Notes: generated by a model not told the origin, from the letters alone. DNA of 64,000 nt from Planococcus halotolerans (GCF_003289955.1 NZ_QLZR01000002.1:620001-684000); one strand, 5' to 3'. Counted from the first letter of the stretch, positions 43,507 through 51,191 are shown. Translations and numbers: made by a program.

Positions 43507-44814
43507 ATGGACACTGGAATGCGGCTCAAGTATCACAGAATGAAAAAAAGAATAAGCTTAGAAGATCTTGCTTCTGGGATCCTTCTCCCAAAAGAGCTGA
43601 AAAAAATTGAGTCCGGTTTAAAAGAACCCGGCCTTAAAGAACTTGAAGCATTATGTAAGAAATTAGCGATTCCACTGGCACCTAAAGACAATCCAGTTGG
43701 CAAGGTGTTAGTAAAAAATTTAAAAACTCTTCTACTGCATCCACAAAATAAAGCAAAGGTTATGGAACAGTATGCAGATATCCATGACCATCCTTTATTG
43801 CATAGTGACGAAGAAACTGAATTAGAATATTGCATACAGCAAATTAGATTTTTTATTGTAACCGGAGATTTGGATAGTGCAGAAGAAAAATTAAAAGACA
43901 TTGAGCGGTTTAAAGAATTTATGAATCAGGAACAGTTCTATCTGTATCATAAATATATTGGGAACTATCATTACATTTTGAATGAATTTAATTTAGCTTT
44001 GAAAACATATTTACTAGCCGAAAAAATTTCTCCCACTACATTAACTCCTTCAGAATTTGCAGATTTATATTACTCTATTGGTATCTCATCTACTCAATGT
44101 TGGGAAATATCACTGGCTAATAAATATTCAGAAATGGCATTAAGGATATACCAACAAGAGTTTGTTCCCAAACGAATTGTTGAATGTCATTTAAATCTTG
44201 CGATTAACGAAAGAAGAATCGGAAACTTTAGGAAGGCTAAAGAGCACTTTAAACACGCTCTTACTATTAGTAATAAATTAGATAATGAACCATTAAAATT
44301 TGATACTGAATATAATTATGGACACTTCTATTTCCAATTTCAAAATTTCGAACTAGCTTTGGAGCACTTACAAAAAGCGATGCAGTATAAACCTTATGAA
44401 TATACATCTGACATCCTTCTAGGCTACTGTCTCATGATAAAGTGCTATATTGAATTAAATAAGTGGGATGACGCAAAAGATATACTTGAAAAGGGACACG
44501 CCGCTATTAATGAGAAGAATTTAAGTCTTTCTAGTCCTTCTAATGAGACTTTCAAAGAAATTTACATTGAGTTTATGTGTCTTTCTTACTTTTTGAATAA
44601 TGAAATCAAGAAATTTGAAGAAGAACTTTTAGAAAATCTTGTTCCTATTCTAGAATCACACAATAAAAATTTTGAACTAGGTTTTTATTTAACCTTATTA
44701 GGAAATACTTACATTAAACAAAGCGATTTTTTAAAAGCGACAACTGCTTTTAAAAAATCCAATCAATCTTTTAGAAATTTATTAACTATCAAAGAGGAGT
44801 GGAAAGAATCATGA
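43507..44814 (+). CDS. RRNPP-type peptide-responsive regulator (XRE HTH + TPR)
   Basis: A 435-residue cytoplasmic transcription factor. Residues 4-57 form an XRE-type helix-turn-helix (LKYHRMKKRISLEDLASGI, KKIESGLKEPGLKELEALC). The rest is all-helical, with at least six tetratricopeptide-like repeats at about 144-173, 184-216, 225-258, 264-296, 302-336 and 390-426. This is the plan of PlcR/NprR receptors, which change DNA binding when a re-imported peptide sits in the TPR groove. ATG at 43507 is used since AAGGAGA lies 7 bp upstream; the open frame back to a GTG at 43375 has no such site. The last codons overlap the pre-propeptide gene (ATGA). The gene is AT-richer than its surroundings. Confidence 0.85.
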   Translation: MDTGMRLKYHRMKKRISLEDLASGILLPKELKKIESGLKEPGLKELEALCKKLAIPLAPKDNPVGKVLVKNLKTLLLHPQNKAKVMEQYADIHDHPLLHSDEETELEYCIQQIRFFIVTGDLDSAEEKLKDIERFKEFMNQEQFYLYHKYIGNYHYILNEFNLALKTYLLAEKISPTTLTPSEFADLYYSIGISSTQCWEISLANKYSEMALRIYQQEFVPKRIVECHLNLAINERRIGNFRKAKEHFKHALTISNKLDNEPLKFDTEYNYGHFYFQFQNFELALEHLQKAMQYKPYEYTSDILLGYCLMIKCYIELNKWDDAKDILEKGHAAINEKNLSLSSPSNETFKEIYIEFMCLSYFLNNEIKKFEEELLENLVPILESHNKNFELGFYLTLLGNTYIKQSDFLKATTAFKKSNQSFRNLLTIKEEWKES

Positions 44815-45026
44815 AAAAAGTTGTTACATATTCCTTTACAGCATTTTTAGCTGCATTTCTATTAGTTGGTACTGGAGTGTATTCTTCTCAAGTAACCGAT
44901 AAAGTCTCTCAGCCTGAGAACATCAAATTCGATGTGGCTGATAAAGTTCCTCAGCCTTGGAGTCTCAAATTCGATGTGGCTGATAAAGTTCCTCAGCCTT
45001 GGAGCAACGTGTCCGACAATGCATAA
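44811..45026 (+). CDS. Secreted pre-propeptide with three tandem 14-residue repeats (candidate pheromone precursor)
   Basis: A 71-residue precursor. MKK plus a hydrophobic core (about residues 7-22) and VYS at 23-25 make a Sec signal peptide. Residues 28-41, 42-55 and 56-69 are three repeats of V-[TA]-D-K-V-[PS]-Q-P-x-x-x-x-[FS]-D; copies 2 and 3 share VADKVPQPWS exactly. The ATG overlaps the regulator stop codon (ATGA), with GAGGAG 11 bp upstream, so the two are translationally coupled. This matches receptor-propeptide pairs such as plcR-papR and nprR-nprX, but with several pheromone copies per precursor. The mature peptide probably includes DKVPQPW; the cleavage points are unknown. Confidence 0.8.
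   Translation: MKKVVTYSFTAFLAAFLLVGTGVYSSQVTDKVSQPENIKFDVADKVPQPWSLKFDVADKVPQPWSNVSDNA
44892..45017 (+). repeat. Three tandem 42-bp repeats encoding the candidate pheromone
   Basis: Units start at 44892, 44934 and 44976, in frame. Units 2 and 3 are nearly identical over their first 30 bases; unit 1 has diverged (S33, E36, N37). Recent in-frame duplication or recombination homogenising copies 2 and 3 is inferred. Confidence 0.9.
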
Positions 45027-45032
45027 CAAAAT

Positions 45033-45064
45033 AAAAAAGCTGCTTAACTGAGCAGCTTTTTTAT
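45033..45064 (+). terminator. Rho-independent terminator
   Basis: AAAAAGCTGCT paired with AGCAGCTTTTT. It closes the regulator-propeptide operon and faces the convergent gene at 45080. Confidence 0.9.
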
Positions 45065-45079
45065 TTTGCTTTCATTTAA

Positions 45080-45814
45080 TTATTGGTTTTGATATTTATC
45101 TACCAGACATCCCTCAACAAATCTATCGAAAATATTGATCGAAGCCTGATCATTCTGCAGCGCAAACTCTTCAGGGTGCCATTGGATGCCAAGTACGAAC
45201 TGATGGTTAACACTTTCCAACGCTTCGACCAGTCCATCCGCCGCACGGGCAGACACTCTCAATTTGTCAGAGACATCGCGCACTCCCTGGTGATGGAATG
45301 AGTTAACATGGAATTTCTTTTCACCCATGATGTCATACAGGCGGCTGTCTTCTTCCAACTCAACTGAATGAGTACGGTGAGTACGCATAGCCAGTTGAAG
45401 ATGCTGATATAATGTACCTTCATATTCAGCTTCCAAATCCTGATAGTTAGTACCTCCAAGAGATACATTCAGCATTTGCAGTCCGCGGCACATTCCCATG
45501 AAGGGTTTATCCAATTTTAAAAATTCGATAATAAGTTCTTTTTCATATTCATCACTGCCTGGATATACAGCTCCAAGGCTTGGATGCGGTTCTTCGCCGT
45601 ATAGAGTCGGGTTAATATCCCCGCCCCCTGTGACAATCAGGCCATCGAGCCGTTCACATAATAATGGTATATCTTCTTTATCAACAATTGGAACGATCAA
45701 CGGAAGTCCTCCTGATTGAAGAATTGCCTTTCCGTATACTGGGTCAAGTGTGTATGTCTGGTCTTTTTCTACGCGTGCGGTAATGCCTATCACAGGTTTT
45801 TTTCTGTTTGTCAT
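45080..45814 (-). CDS. Gamma-glutamyl-gamma-aminobutyrate hydrolase family protein (PuuD-like)
   Basis: A 244-residue class I glutamine amidotransferase-fold hydrolase (Pfam Peptidase_C26). The nucleophile is in GMCRGLQMLNV, and the His-Glu pair is in GIQWHPEE near residue 220. It opens with PVIGITAR, as in PuuD. It probably cleaves gamma-glutamyl amides such as gamma-glutamyl-GABA from polyamine breakdown. ATG at 45814 follows AGAGGT at 8 bp; the longer frame to 45847 lacks a site. No other putrescine genes are adjacent. A succinate-semialdehyde-type dehydrogenase, the later GABA step, is 4 kb away. Confidence 0.85.
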   Translation of the reverse strand: MTNRKKPVIGITARVEKDQTYTLDPVYGKAILQSGGLPLIVPIVDKEDIPLLCERLDGLIVTGGGDINPTLYGEEPHPSLGAVYPGSDEYEKELIIEFLKLDKPFMGMCRGLQMLNVSLGGTNYQDLEAEYEGTLYQHLQLAMRTHRTHSVELEEDSRLYDIMGEKKFHVNSFHHQGVRDVSDKLRVSARAADGLVEALESVNHQFVLGIQWHPEEFALQNDQASINIFDRFVEGCLVDKYQNQ

Positions 45815-45982
45815 AAATGGGTACCTCTTTCCTGTCAGCAGAGTCACTTCTTGCGAATCATTTTATATGAGAAGTACTTCTAACGAAATATACTCTGCTT
45901 TCTATACCCTTGATTACCTTTAGCTAAAACATTTGTCAAAACGGCCAGTTTTCGAATGCTGCAGCAGAATTGCATCGTGTAT

Positions 45983-46300
45983 TTAATCTGCATCTTTTTC
46001 GGGATTAAAACGGTAATGATTTAAATCGACTCTCGCTGCTTTTATTTCTACGCCTTCTGCCCGCAGAAGATCTGCCTGGATTTTGCGCTGATTTTCATCC
46101 TGAATCGAAATTTCACCTGCTGCATTTATCACACGGTGCCATGGCAGATCGTATTTTGCACTCATACTGTGAAGCAGACGAGCCACTTGTCTCGCGCCTC
46201 TTGGACTGCCGGCGTGCGAAGCAATTTGTCCATAGGTCATTACTTTGCCTGAAGGTATATTTTGAATTACTTGTATCGCCTTACTTGTAAAAGCCTCCAT
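45983..46300 (-). CDS. Alkyltransferase-like (ATL) DNA-binding protein
   Basis: A 105-residue protein of the O6-alkylguanine-DNA alkyltransferase fold. The DNA-binding helix and arginine finger are clear (SGKVMTYGQIASHAGSPRGARQVARLL). The active-site PCHR is replaced by PWHR, so it cannot accept an alkyl group. ATL proteins bind O6-alkylguanine, flip it out and direct the lesion to nucleotide excision repair. The size, consisting only of the C-terminal domain, fits ATL. The ATG follows AAGAGGAAAG. The nearest upstream gene on the strand is the unknown at 46336. Confidence 0.9.
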   Translation of the reverse strand: MEAFTSKAIQVIQNIPSGKVMTYGQIASHAGSPRGARQVARLLHSMSAKYDLPWHRVINAAGEISIQDENQRKIQADLLRAEGVEIKAARVDLNHYRFNPEKDAD

Positions 46301-46335
46301 AAAGTTTCTTTCCTCTTTAGACTATTTCCATTACT

Positions 46336-46803
46336 TCAGCTTTCTTTCTGCAGTTCTTTGGCAAGTTCGCCATTCTTATAATCGACAATCACTGTTTTGC
46401 TGAATTCATATAAAGGCAGTTTGGCTGTTTGGAGTGATAAACCTCCGCTTGTGTAATGGATATGTTTATAATACCCGATTAATGCATCCACTACATCCTC
46501 CAACTCATCTATAGTATTTGAAGGAGGCATTGCAATATTTGGTTTGGTATTCTCTTTGCCAGCCTCGTCAGTGAAAGGCGATTGCGACTCCTTTAAGTCA
46601 TTAATGGTCTGGTCAAAAAGCAATTGTCTTTCCTCTAAACGGAAATAACGTCTCCAATAGACGAATATCTCCTTGGCAATCCCTAATTTTTTTGCACCGT
46701 TTACTGCATTTAAATTTTCCGTTACACATAATTGATGCATGATTTTTTTTAATGACATTTTATATTCCCGTTCCACTACCCCTTTATATTGAAGATACCT
46801 CAA
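46336..46803 (-). CDS. Hypothetical protein, 155 residues
   Basis: Not recognised. It is a soluble protein with a helical N-terminal half (about 15-70), where GAKKLGIAKEIFVYWRRYFRL could be part of a helix-turn-helix. A disordered Pro/Asn/Glu segment (about 75-95) and a second helical region (about 97-150) follow. The start is TTG with GGGAGG 7 bp upstream; an internal ATG 15 codons later has no site. Coding is supported by this site and by an uninterrupted frame. It lies among accessory genes. Confidence 0.5.
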   Translation of the reverse strand: MRYLQYKGVVEREYKMSLKKIMHQLCVTENLNAVNGAKKLGIAKEIFVYWRRYFRLEERQLLFDQTINDLKESQSPFTDEAGKENTKPNIAMPPSNTIDELEDVVDALIGYYKHIHYTSGGLSLQTAKLPLYEFSKTVIVDYKNGELAKELQKES

Positions 46804-46861
46804 ATAGATCCCTCCCTGATAATCGTTTCAATCATTTATTCACATTCACATGAACATCGAT

Positions 46862-47866
46862 TTAGACATTGCCGTATCGTTTTATCAGTTCTGTTTCTTC
46901 TAATGGGTGAAATGCTTTGTATACTTCCTGATCATGGACCAATCGAGCAATGTAATAAGTAGAGGCAGCTGTTGCATATGACGGTTTCCCGGTTGTTTCC
47001 GCCTGTCCGGAAACTCCAATTTGCTTGCCCGCCAAGTGGTATTGAAAATAATTATTTTCAGCTCCCCACACCGCTATTTTTTCTAAAAGCGCTTCTTCTG
47101 CTCCCGGAACTTCCGCGCCTTCCGCTTTTCCGCTCAAGTGATTGTATATAATCCCGCCTTTTGTTGTGAGCACATAATATGCTGCCAGAAGCTTATTGCC
47201 TTTATAAGCACCAAAGAGCTGAAGGTTCGGCCCAAGAGCACTGACCAGGGATTCAAAATAATCATTAGTGAAAAAGTAATAGCTGTCTTTTTCCTCATTC
47301 AGCCTTATGGTGGAATAATACAGAACCAAAAAATCGAACATATGCTTAACAGTCCCCAGTTTCTTTACGGCATATTCAGAAACAGCTTCTCTATCCCCGA
47401 AAACATTTTGAGGTGAAAAATCTTGTAATGGAACTGTATAGGTGTTGCAAACAGGAATGAGCTCCAGCTCGTCTTTGAAGAATTCCGCATTGTTCACCAG
47501 AGGATGAAAACGGATAAATTCCGCAACAATTTTTTCAGCCTGGCAATAATTCGAGAAGCCAGCAAGAAAATTAGCGGCCAGTCTATAGCCATCCCCATCA
47601 ACTTTCAGCACAGGGCCTCCGTATCCGAATGGAGTTGTTATATCATAAAAAGAGAACTCTTCTTCATTAATTTGGCGTTTAATGAAGGGATAGGCAACCT
47701 CCCCTTCTCCGGTATCATCCACAAAGTAAAAAAGGGTCGCTTCACCTGGATCCAATTTAAGGGCACTATGGAAATATTCACATGAATAATAGATATCCGT
47801 GATATTAAAAAGTTCTAAAATTTGCTGCCAGCGGTTTGTTTGGCTGGCAGAGACCAGCTCATACAT
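46862..47866 (-). CDS. FemAB-like GNAT-fold acyltransferase
   Basis: A 334-residue soluble protein resembling the FemAB/BioF2-like GNAT group (lipid II:glycine glycyltransferase fold). Typical segments are YYSCEYFHSALKLDPGEATLFYF, the PFGYGGP turn, and LFGAYKGNKLLAAYYVLTTKGGIIYNHLSG in the second half. Members attach amino acids or acyl groups to peptidoglycan or polysaccharide. The gene for a Wzz chain-length protein lies 25 bp upstream on the same strand, so a role in exopolysaccharide modification is plausible. The ATG has GGGGG 7 bp upstream. Confidence 0.7.
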   Translation of the reverse strand: MYELVSASQTNRWQQILELFNITDIYYSCEYFHSALKLDPGEATLFYFVDDTGEGEVAYPFIKRQINEEEFSFYDITTPFGYGGPVLKVDGDGYRLAANFLAGFSNYCQAEKIVAEFIRFHPLVNNAEFFKDELELIPVCNTYTVPLQDFSPQNVFGDREAVSEYAVKKLGTVKHMFDFLVLYYSTIRLNEEKDSYYFFTNDYFESLVSALGPNLQLFGAYKGNKLLAAYYVLTTKGGIIYNHLSGKAEGAEVPGAEEALLEKIAVWGAENNYFQYHLAGKQIGVSGQAETTGKPSYATAASTYYIARLVHDQEVYKAFHPLEETELIKRYGNV

Positions 47867-47891
47867 TTAAGTTCCCCCATTCAAAACTAAA

Positions 47892-48557
47892 TTACTTAAA
47901 CACTGTCTGGAAACTCGATCTTTTTCTTCTCCGTTCGAGGACACCGGTCCGGATTAGCATATTAAATAATTCTGCTATGAACGCTACCAGGATACCCACG
48001 ATAGTGCCGAAAATCCCACCGACCAACAAAACGTAAAGTCCATTTTCTTCCAGTACAGGCGGTACCTCTTCTACGGAAGCTTTGGCAATGATTTCAAGGT
48101 TATCAACATTCATAAGTTTCCAACCCTCAGAAACTGCCAGGTTTGCCAGTGAATTTGTTATTTCGCCAGCAACTTTCCTGCTCTTATCCTCTACAGTGAT
48201 ATTCAGGACATGAGAGGAAGGTACATTTGAAACTGTCACTTTTTCAAACAACTCCGCCGGTGTCAGTGAAATTCCAGTTTCCTCGATAGCCGCCGACAAA
48301 ACTTCACTGCTCTTGATCATTGCACTATAAGCCTCTACAACCTGCGGATCAGCCGACTTTTCTATCTGGCCTGCTTCAGGAAGCCCCGCAGTTGGCTGCT
48401 CTATGTAAAGTTGGCTTGTAGCTTGGTAATTCGGTGCAAATATAAAAGTGAGCAACGCCCAGATAGTACCTGTGGAAAGAATTGCAACTCCTATGATCAA
48501 CTTTATATGATTCTTTAGACTCTTCAGCATATTAAAAACCATGACTTTTTCCGCCAT
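47892..48557 (-). CDS. Wzz/CpsC-type polysaccharide chain-length regulator (YveK-like)
   Basis: A 221-residue membrane protein with two membrane helices, at about residues 18-40 and 172-194, flanking an extracellular Wzz domain (ATSQLYIEQPTAG, VTVSNVPSSHVLNITVED). This is the plan of capsular co-polymerases and activators of tyrosine kinases (YveK/CapA/CpsC). No kinase, glycosyltransferase or flippase gene is nearby, so it looks like an orphan or a remnant of an exopolysaccharide locus together with the FemAB-like gene. The ATG follows AAGGAGG. Confidence 0.8.
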   Translation of the reverse strand: MAEKVMVFNMLKSLKNHIKLIIGVAILSTGTIWALLTFIFAPNYQATSQLYIEQPTAGLPEAGQIEKSADPQVVEAYSAMIKSSEVLSAAIEETGISLTPAELFEKVTVSNVPSSHVLNITVEDKSRKVAGEITNSLANLAVSEGWKLMNVDNLEIIAKASVEEVPPVLEENGLYVLLVGGIFGTIVGILVAFIAELFNMLIRTGVLERRRKRSSFQTVFK

Positions 48558-48950
48558 AAAATTTCCTCCTTATTAAAAAGAAATAGTTTTATGCTCTTTT
48601 ATATCTAAAAATTCAGATTATTATAGTACCTTTATATCACATAATCCTAAGTACTTCTACTATTTAATTAATAAAAATGAAATAAACTTATCGAATTATG
48701 AGCATAAAGTCTCCTACAATAATTACAAATATTACGTATATTACATTTTTAGGCATTAATACCCTCCTTTTATCGATTAAAAAACACCATGTAAAAAAGC
48801 CCTACCCCATAAAGGATAAAGCTTCGCATAATCACTTTAATAATCTCTGCAAGATTGAATAGATAAGGTTCTGTAACATAAAGTAACAATAGTCATCCAT
48901 ATTTATATTAAAATATTAAAAAAAAATCATTTAAATAAGTATTTAATATC
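48558..48950. other. AT-rich intergenic region between the Wzz and winged-helix genes
   Basis: 393 bp, very AT-rich. The only coding signal is the 22-residue minus-strand ORF at 48688-48756, with a strong ribosome binding site. No convincing terminator or palindromic operator was found in the rest. Confidence 0.5.
48688..48756 (-). CDS. Putative 22-residue hydrophobic peptide
   Basis: An ORF with a strong ribosome binding site, AAAGGAGGG six to seven bases before ATG. The product is MPKNVIYV then a run of Ile/Val/Phe, a single Asp at 16, and a C-terminal LIIR. It could span a membrane once. Peptides of this sort include type I toxins, small membrane regulators and leader peptides; nothing here decides among them. 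The ribosome binding site is the main support; no homologue is known to me. Confidence 0.4.
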   Translation of the reverse strand: MPKNVIYVIFVIIVGDFMLIIR

Positions 48951-49247
48951 TCATTCTTTCCATAATCCAATGATTCCATTGCGGCGGTAAATAACTTTTT
49001 TATCTTCCAGGACCTTCAAAACTTTCGATAAAGATTGATGAGGAATATTTATATCATGCGTAATCTCTTTAATTGTTTTAAATAATACACCGTCTGAAGA
49101 TGCATTAACCACAAAGTAACTGACAAATTTTTCTCCTGTTTCTGCTATGCGTTCGGATTCTGACGAAAAACAGTCATGGCATATCTCTTCAATCCTGCGT
49201 TCTGTAAATGGTCCAGACACTGCTTTATGGTTTTCGCTGACTTTCAT
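48951..49247 (-). CDS. Winged-helix DNA-binding protein, 98 residues
   Basis: A small soluble protein. The C-terminal half (about 55-98: FKTIKEITHDINIPHQSLSKVLKVLEDKKVIYRRNGIIGLW) is a winged helix of the Crp/MarR/RepL type. The N-terminal part (FTERRIEEICHDCFSSESER) is helical and has a possible Cys pair. ATG at 49247 follows AGGAGGT at 8 bp; the frame to 49286 lacks a site. It is probably a transcription regulator; its targets are unknown. It is divergent from the aldehyde dehydrogenase gene at 49446. Confidence 0.6.
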   Translation of the reverse strand: MKVSENHKAVSGPFTERRIEEICHDCFSSESERIAETGEKFVSYFVVNASSDGVLFKTIKEITHDINIPHQSLSKVLKVLEDKKVIYRRNGIIGLWKE

Positions 49248-49381
49248 CAATCTCAACCTCCTGCTTACAAACTTGTATTTTCCCATTCTTTACTACTTAT
49301 ACCCTTTCTCTTTTCAAATAGACATTTCAGCGGAAAAAAGGAAAAATTGAGGTAACTCCTTTCCCTTTTTTATTCCTTTGC

Positions 49382-49407
49382 AATTAAAATTTCTGCTAAC
49401 AGGGTAT
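49382..49407 (+). promoter_or_regulatory. Candidate SigB promoter of the aldehyde dehydrogenase
   Basis: AATTAA, 14 bases, GGGTAT, about 40 bp before the ATG at 49446. The -10 is perfect for SigB; the -35 matches four of six positions. Confidence 0.5.
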
Positions 49408-49445
49408 AAGATTGGAGTAGAAAAATATCCGAGGAGGTTATAGGA

Positions 49446-50870
49446 ATGGAAGGAAAACATTATATTAACGGTGAATGGTCAACTGCCGGCGATGGTGTCA
49501 TAAACGTACTGAACCCTGCAACAGGCGAACAGGTGGGAACAGTCCCAAACGGCGGTGAAGACGAAGCCACCCAAGCCATTGAAGCAGCCGCTGCTGCATT
49601 CCCCGAATGGTCGAAGACGACCGCTTATCACCGGTCAGAATTGCTGATGAAATGGCATGACCTGCTTATGGAAAACAAACAGGAAGTTGCAGAAATCATG
49701 ACAAAGGAAATGGGCAAGCCACTTGCTGAGTCGATCGGTGAAATTGAATATTCCGCTGCATTCATTTCCTGGTTTGCCGAAGAAGGCAAGCGCGTTTATG
49801 GCCGGACAGTTCCCGCCAGCAAGGACGGCAAACGCATCCAAGTGATCAAGCAGCCGGTCGGCGTAGTGGTATCTATAACTCCGTGGAATTTCCCTGCTGC
49901 AATGATGGCCCGAAAAATGGCACCTGCGCTCGCAGCCGGATGCACATTTGTCGCCAAACCCGCGAAGTTAACCCCGCTGACAGCCGTGCGAATCTATGAA
50001 TTGGCTGAAGAAGCAGGTTTCCCGAAAGGCGTCATCAATATGGTGACGGGTAGCGCCAGCAAAATCGGTAAAGTATTTACCAGCCATCCGTCAGTCCGCA
50101 AGCTGACATTCACCGGCTCTACTGAAATCGGAAAAGAGCTGATGAAACAAAGTTCAGAAACGATGCTGAACCTGTCTCTTGAACTGGGCGGGCATGCACC
50201 GATTATTGTCTTGGATGATGCAAATATTGAAGAAGCTGTTAAAGGCGTAGTGGCATCCAAGTTCCGCAATGCCGGACAGACTTGTGTCTGCGGAAACCGG
50301 ATCTATGTCCAGGAAAGTATTGTCGAAGAGTTTTCGCGCAAGCTGCAGGAAGCCGCTTCGGACTTGAAAGTCGGCAACGGTCTGGATGAAGGCGTGCAAA
50401 TCGGTCCGCTTGTCGATAAGGATGGTTACGAAAAAGTGGCGGAACACGTCAAAGATGCAGTCGACAGAGGTGCCAAAGTGCTTGTCGGCGGCGACGGCAA
50501 AGCAGAAAACGATTCCTATTTCTATAATCCGACAGTGTTGCTGAACGCGAATTCCGATATGCTGGTCATGAATGAGGAAACATTCGGTCCCGTTGCACCG
50601 ATCATGACATTCAAAACAGATGAAGAAGCTGTTAAATTGGCCAATGACACCCGTTTCGGATTGGCTGCCTATTTCTTCACCGACAGCATGACGCGTGGAA
50701 CCTATATCGCTGAAAATCTCGATTATGGCATCGTTGGCTGGAATGATGGATTGCCATCCGCGGCCCAGGCACCATTTGGCGGCATGAAAGAAAGCGGCAT
50801 CGGACGTGAAGGCGGACAGGAAGGTTTGGAAGCATTCCTGGAGACAAAATATATTTCGATTCAGTTATAA
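49446..50870 (+). CDS. gabD: NAD(P)-dependent succinate-semialdehyde dehydrogenase-type aldehyde dehydrogenase
   Basis: A 474-residue ALDH-superfamily enzyme. The cofactor and general-base motif [10 protein letters not shown] holds the catalytic Glu, and [11 protein letters not shown] holds the nucleophilic Cys followed at +2 by a second Cys, as in GabD-type enzymes. [11 protein letters not shown] is the Rossmann entry and [11 protein letters not shown] the C-terminal signature. The closest class is succinate-semialdehyde dehydrogenase, the last step of GABA use, though glutarate semialdehyde is possible. The ATG follows GAGGAGG. The stop abuts repeat element B. A SigB-like promoter precedes it. 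Confidence 0.85.
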   Translation: MEGKHYINGEWSTAGDGVINVLNPATGEQVGTVPNGGEDEATQAIEAAAAAFPEWSKTTAYHRSELLMKWHDLLMENKQEVAEIMTKEMGKPLAESIGEIEYSAAFISWFAEEGKRVYGRTVPASKDGKRIQVIKQPVGVVVSITPWNFPAAMMARKMAPALAAGCTFVAKPAKLTPLTAVRIYELAEEAGFPKGVINMVTGSASKIGKVFTSHPSVRKLTFTGSTEIGKELMKQSSETMLNLSLELGGHAPIIVLDDANIEEAVKGVVASKFRNAGQTCVCGNRIYVQESIVEEFSRKLQEAASDLKVGNGLDEGVQIGPLVDKDGYEKVAEHVKDAVDRGAKVLVGGDGKAENDSYFYNPTVLLNANSDMLVMNEETFGPVAPIMTFKTDEEAVKLANDTRFGLAAYFFTDSMTRGTYIAENLDYGIVGWNDGLPSAAQAPFGGMKESGIGREGGQEGLEAFLETKYISIQL

Positions 50871-51191
50871 AAGATAAGCGACGGCACCCGTTTAGCTCTG
50901 AAAAGCATAAGACAGACCAGCAGAGTGGCGTCCGTTGCCACGGCAGCTGGGTTGGCTTATGACTCGAAGAGCTGGGTCGCCGGAGTCTGGACAACTGAAA
51001 AGCGCAAGCGCCCGGTTAGCTCAGAAAGGCAAGAGATGAACCAAATGTAATTTGGGTCATCTCTTTGCGACGAAGCTAGCCCAGCGATGCAGGAGCAATA
51101 AGGGTTTAGTCAGAGCAGCGAAGTGGTCCTGACCACGCAGCTGGGCTGGCTTATGACCCGAAGAGCTAGCTAGGCACTGGAGTCTGGACAG
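50871..51191 (+). repeat. Composite intergenic repeat, copy B (two tandem units)
   Basis: It begins at the base after the aldehyde dehydrogenase stop. Unit 1 is about 50871-50992; unit 2 is about 50997-51191 and carries the extra hairpin segment (51033-51063). Both units end in GGAGTCTGGACA. It is homologous unit by unit to the minus-strand element at 25138-25451. In the hairpin, one pair changes from C-G here to T-A there, keeping the stem. It fills the 395-bp gap to the cupin gene with the terminator at 51227. No ORF is supported. Confidence 0.8.

Noticed and set aside
44799-44810. GTG start for the pre-propeptide at 44799
   Set aside because: It lies within the GAGGAG site itself; ATG 44811 gives a normal MKK signal peptide and ATGA coupling.
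43259-45026. Arbitrium (AimR-AimP) phage lysis-lysogeny system
   Set aside because: The architecture is similar, but no integrase, repressor, structural or other phage genes are present in the window.
50677-50994. Minus-strand ORF across the end of the aldehyde dehydrogenase and repeat B, and the similar ORFs 25136-25375 and 25168-25350 in repeat A
   Set aside because: They run through non-coding repeat elements and give no recognisable protein; similar wording in the translations arises from the repeat itself.
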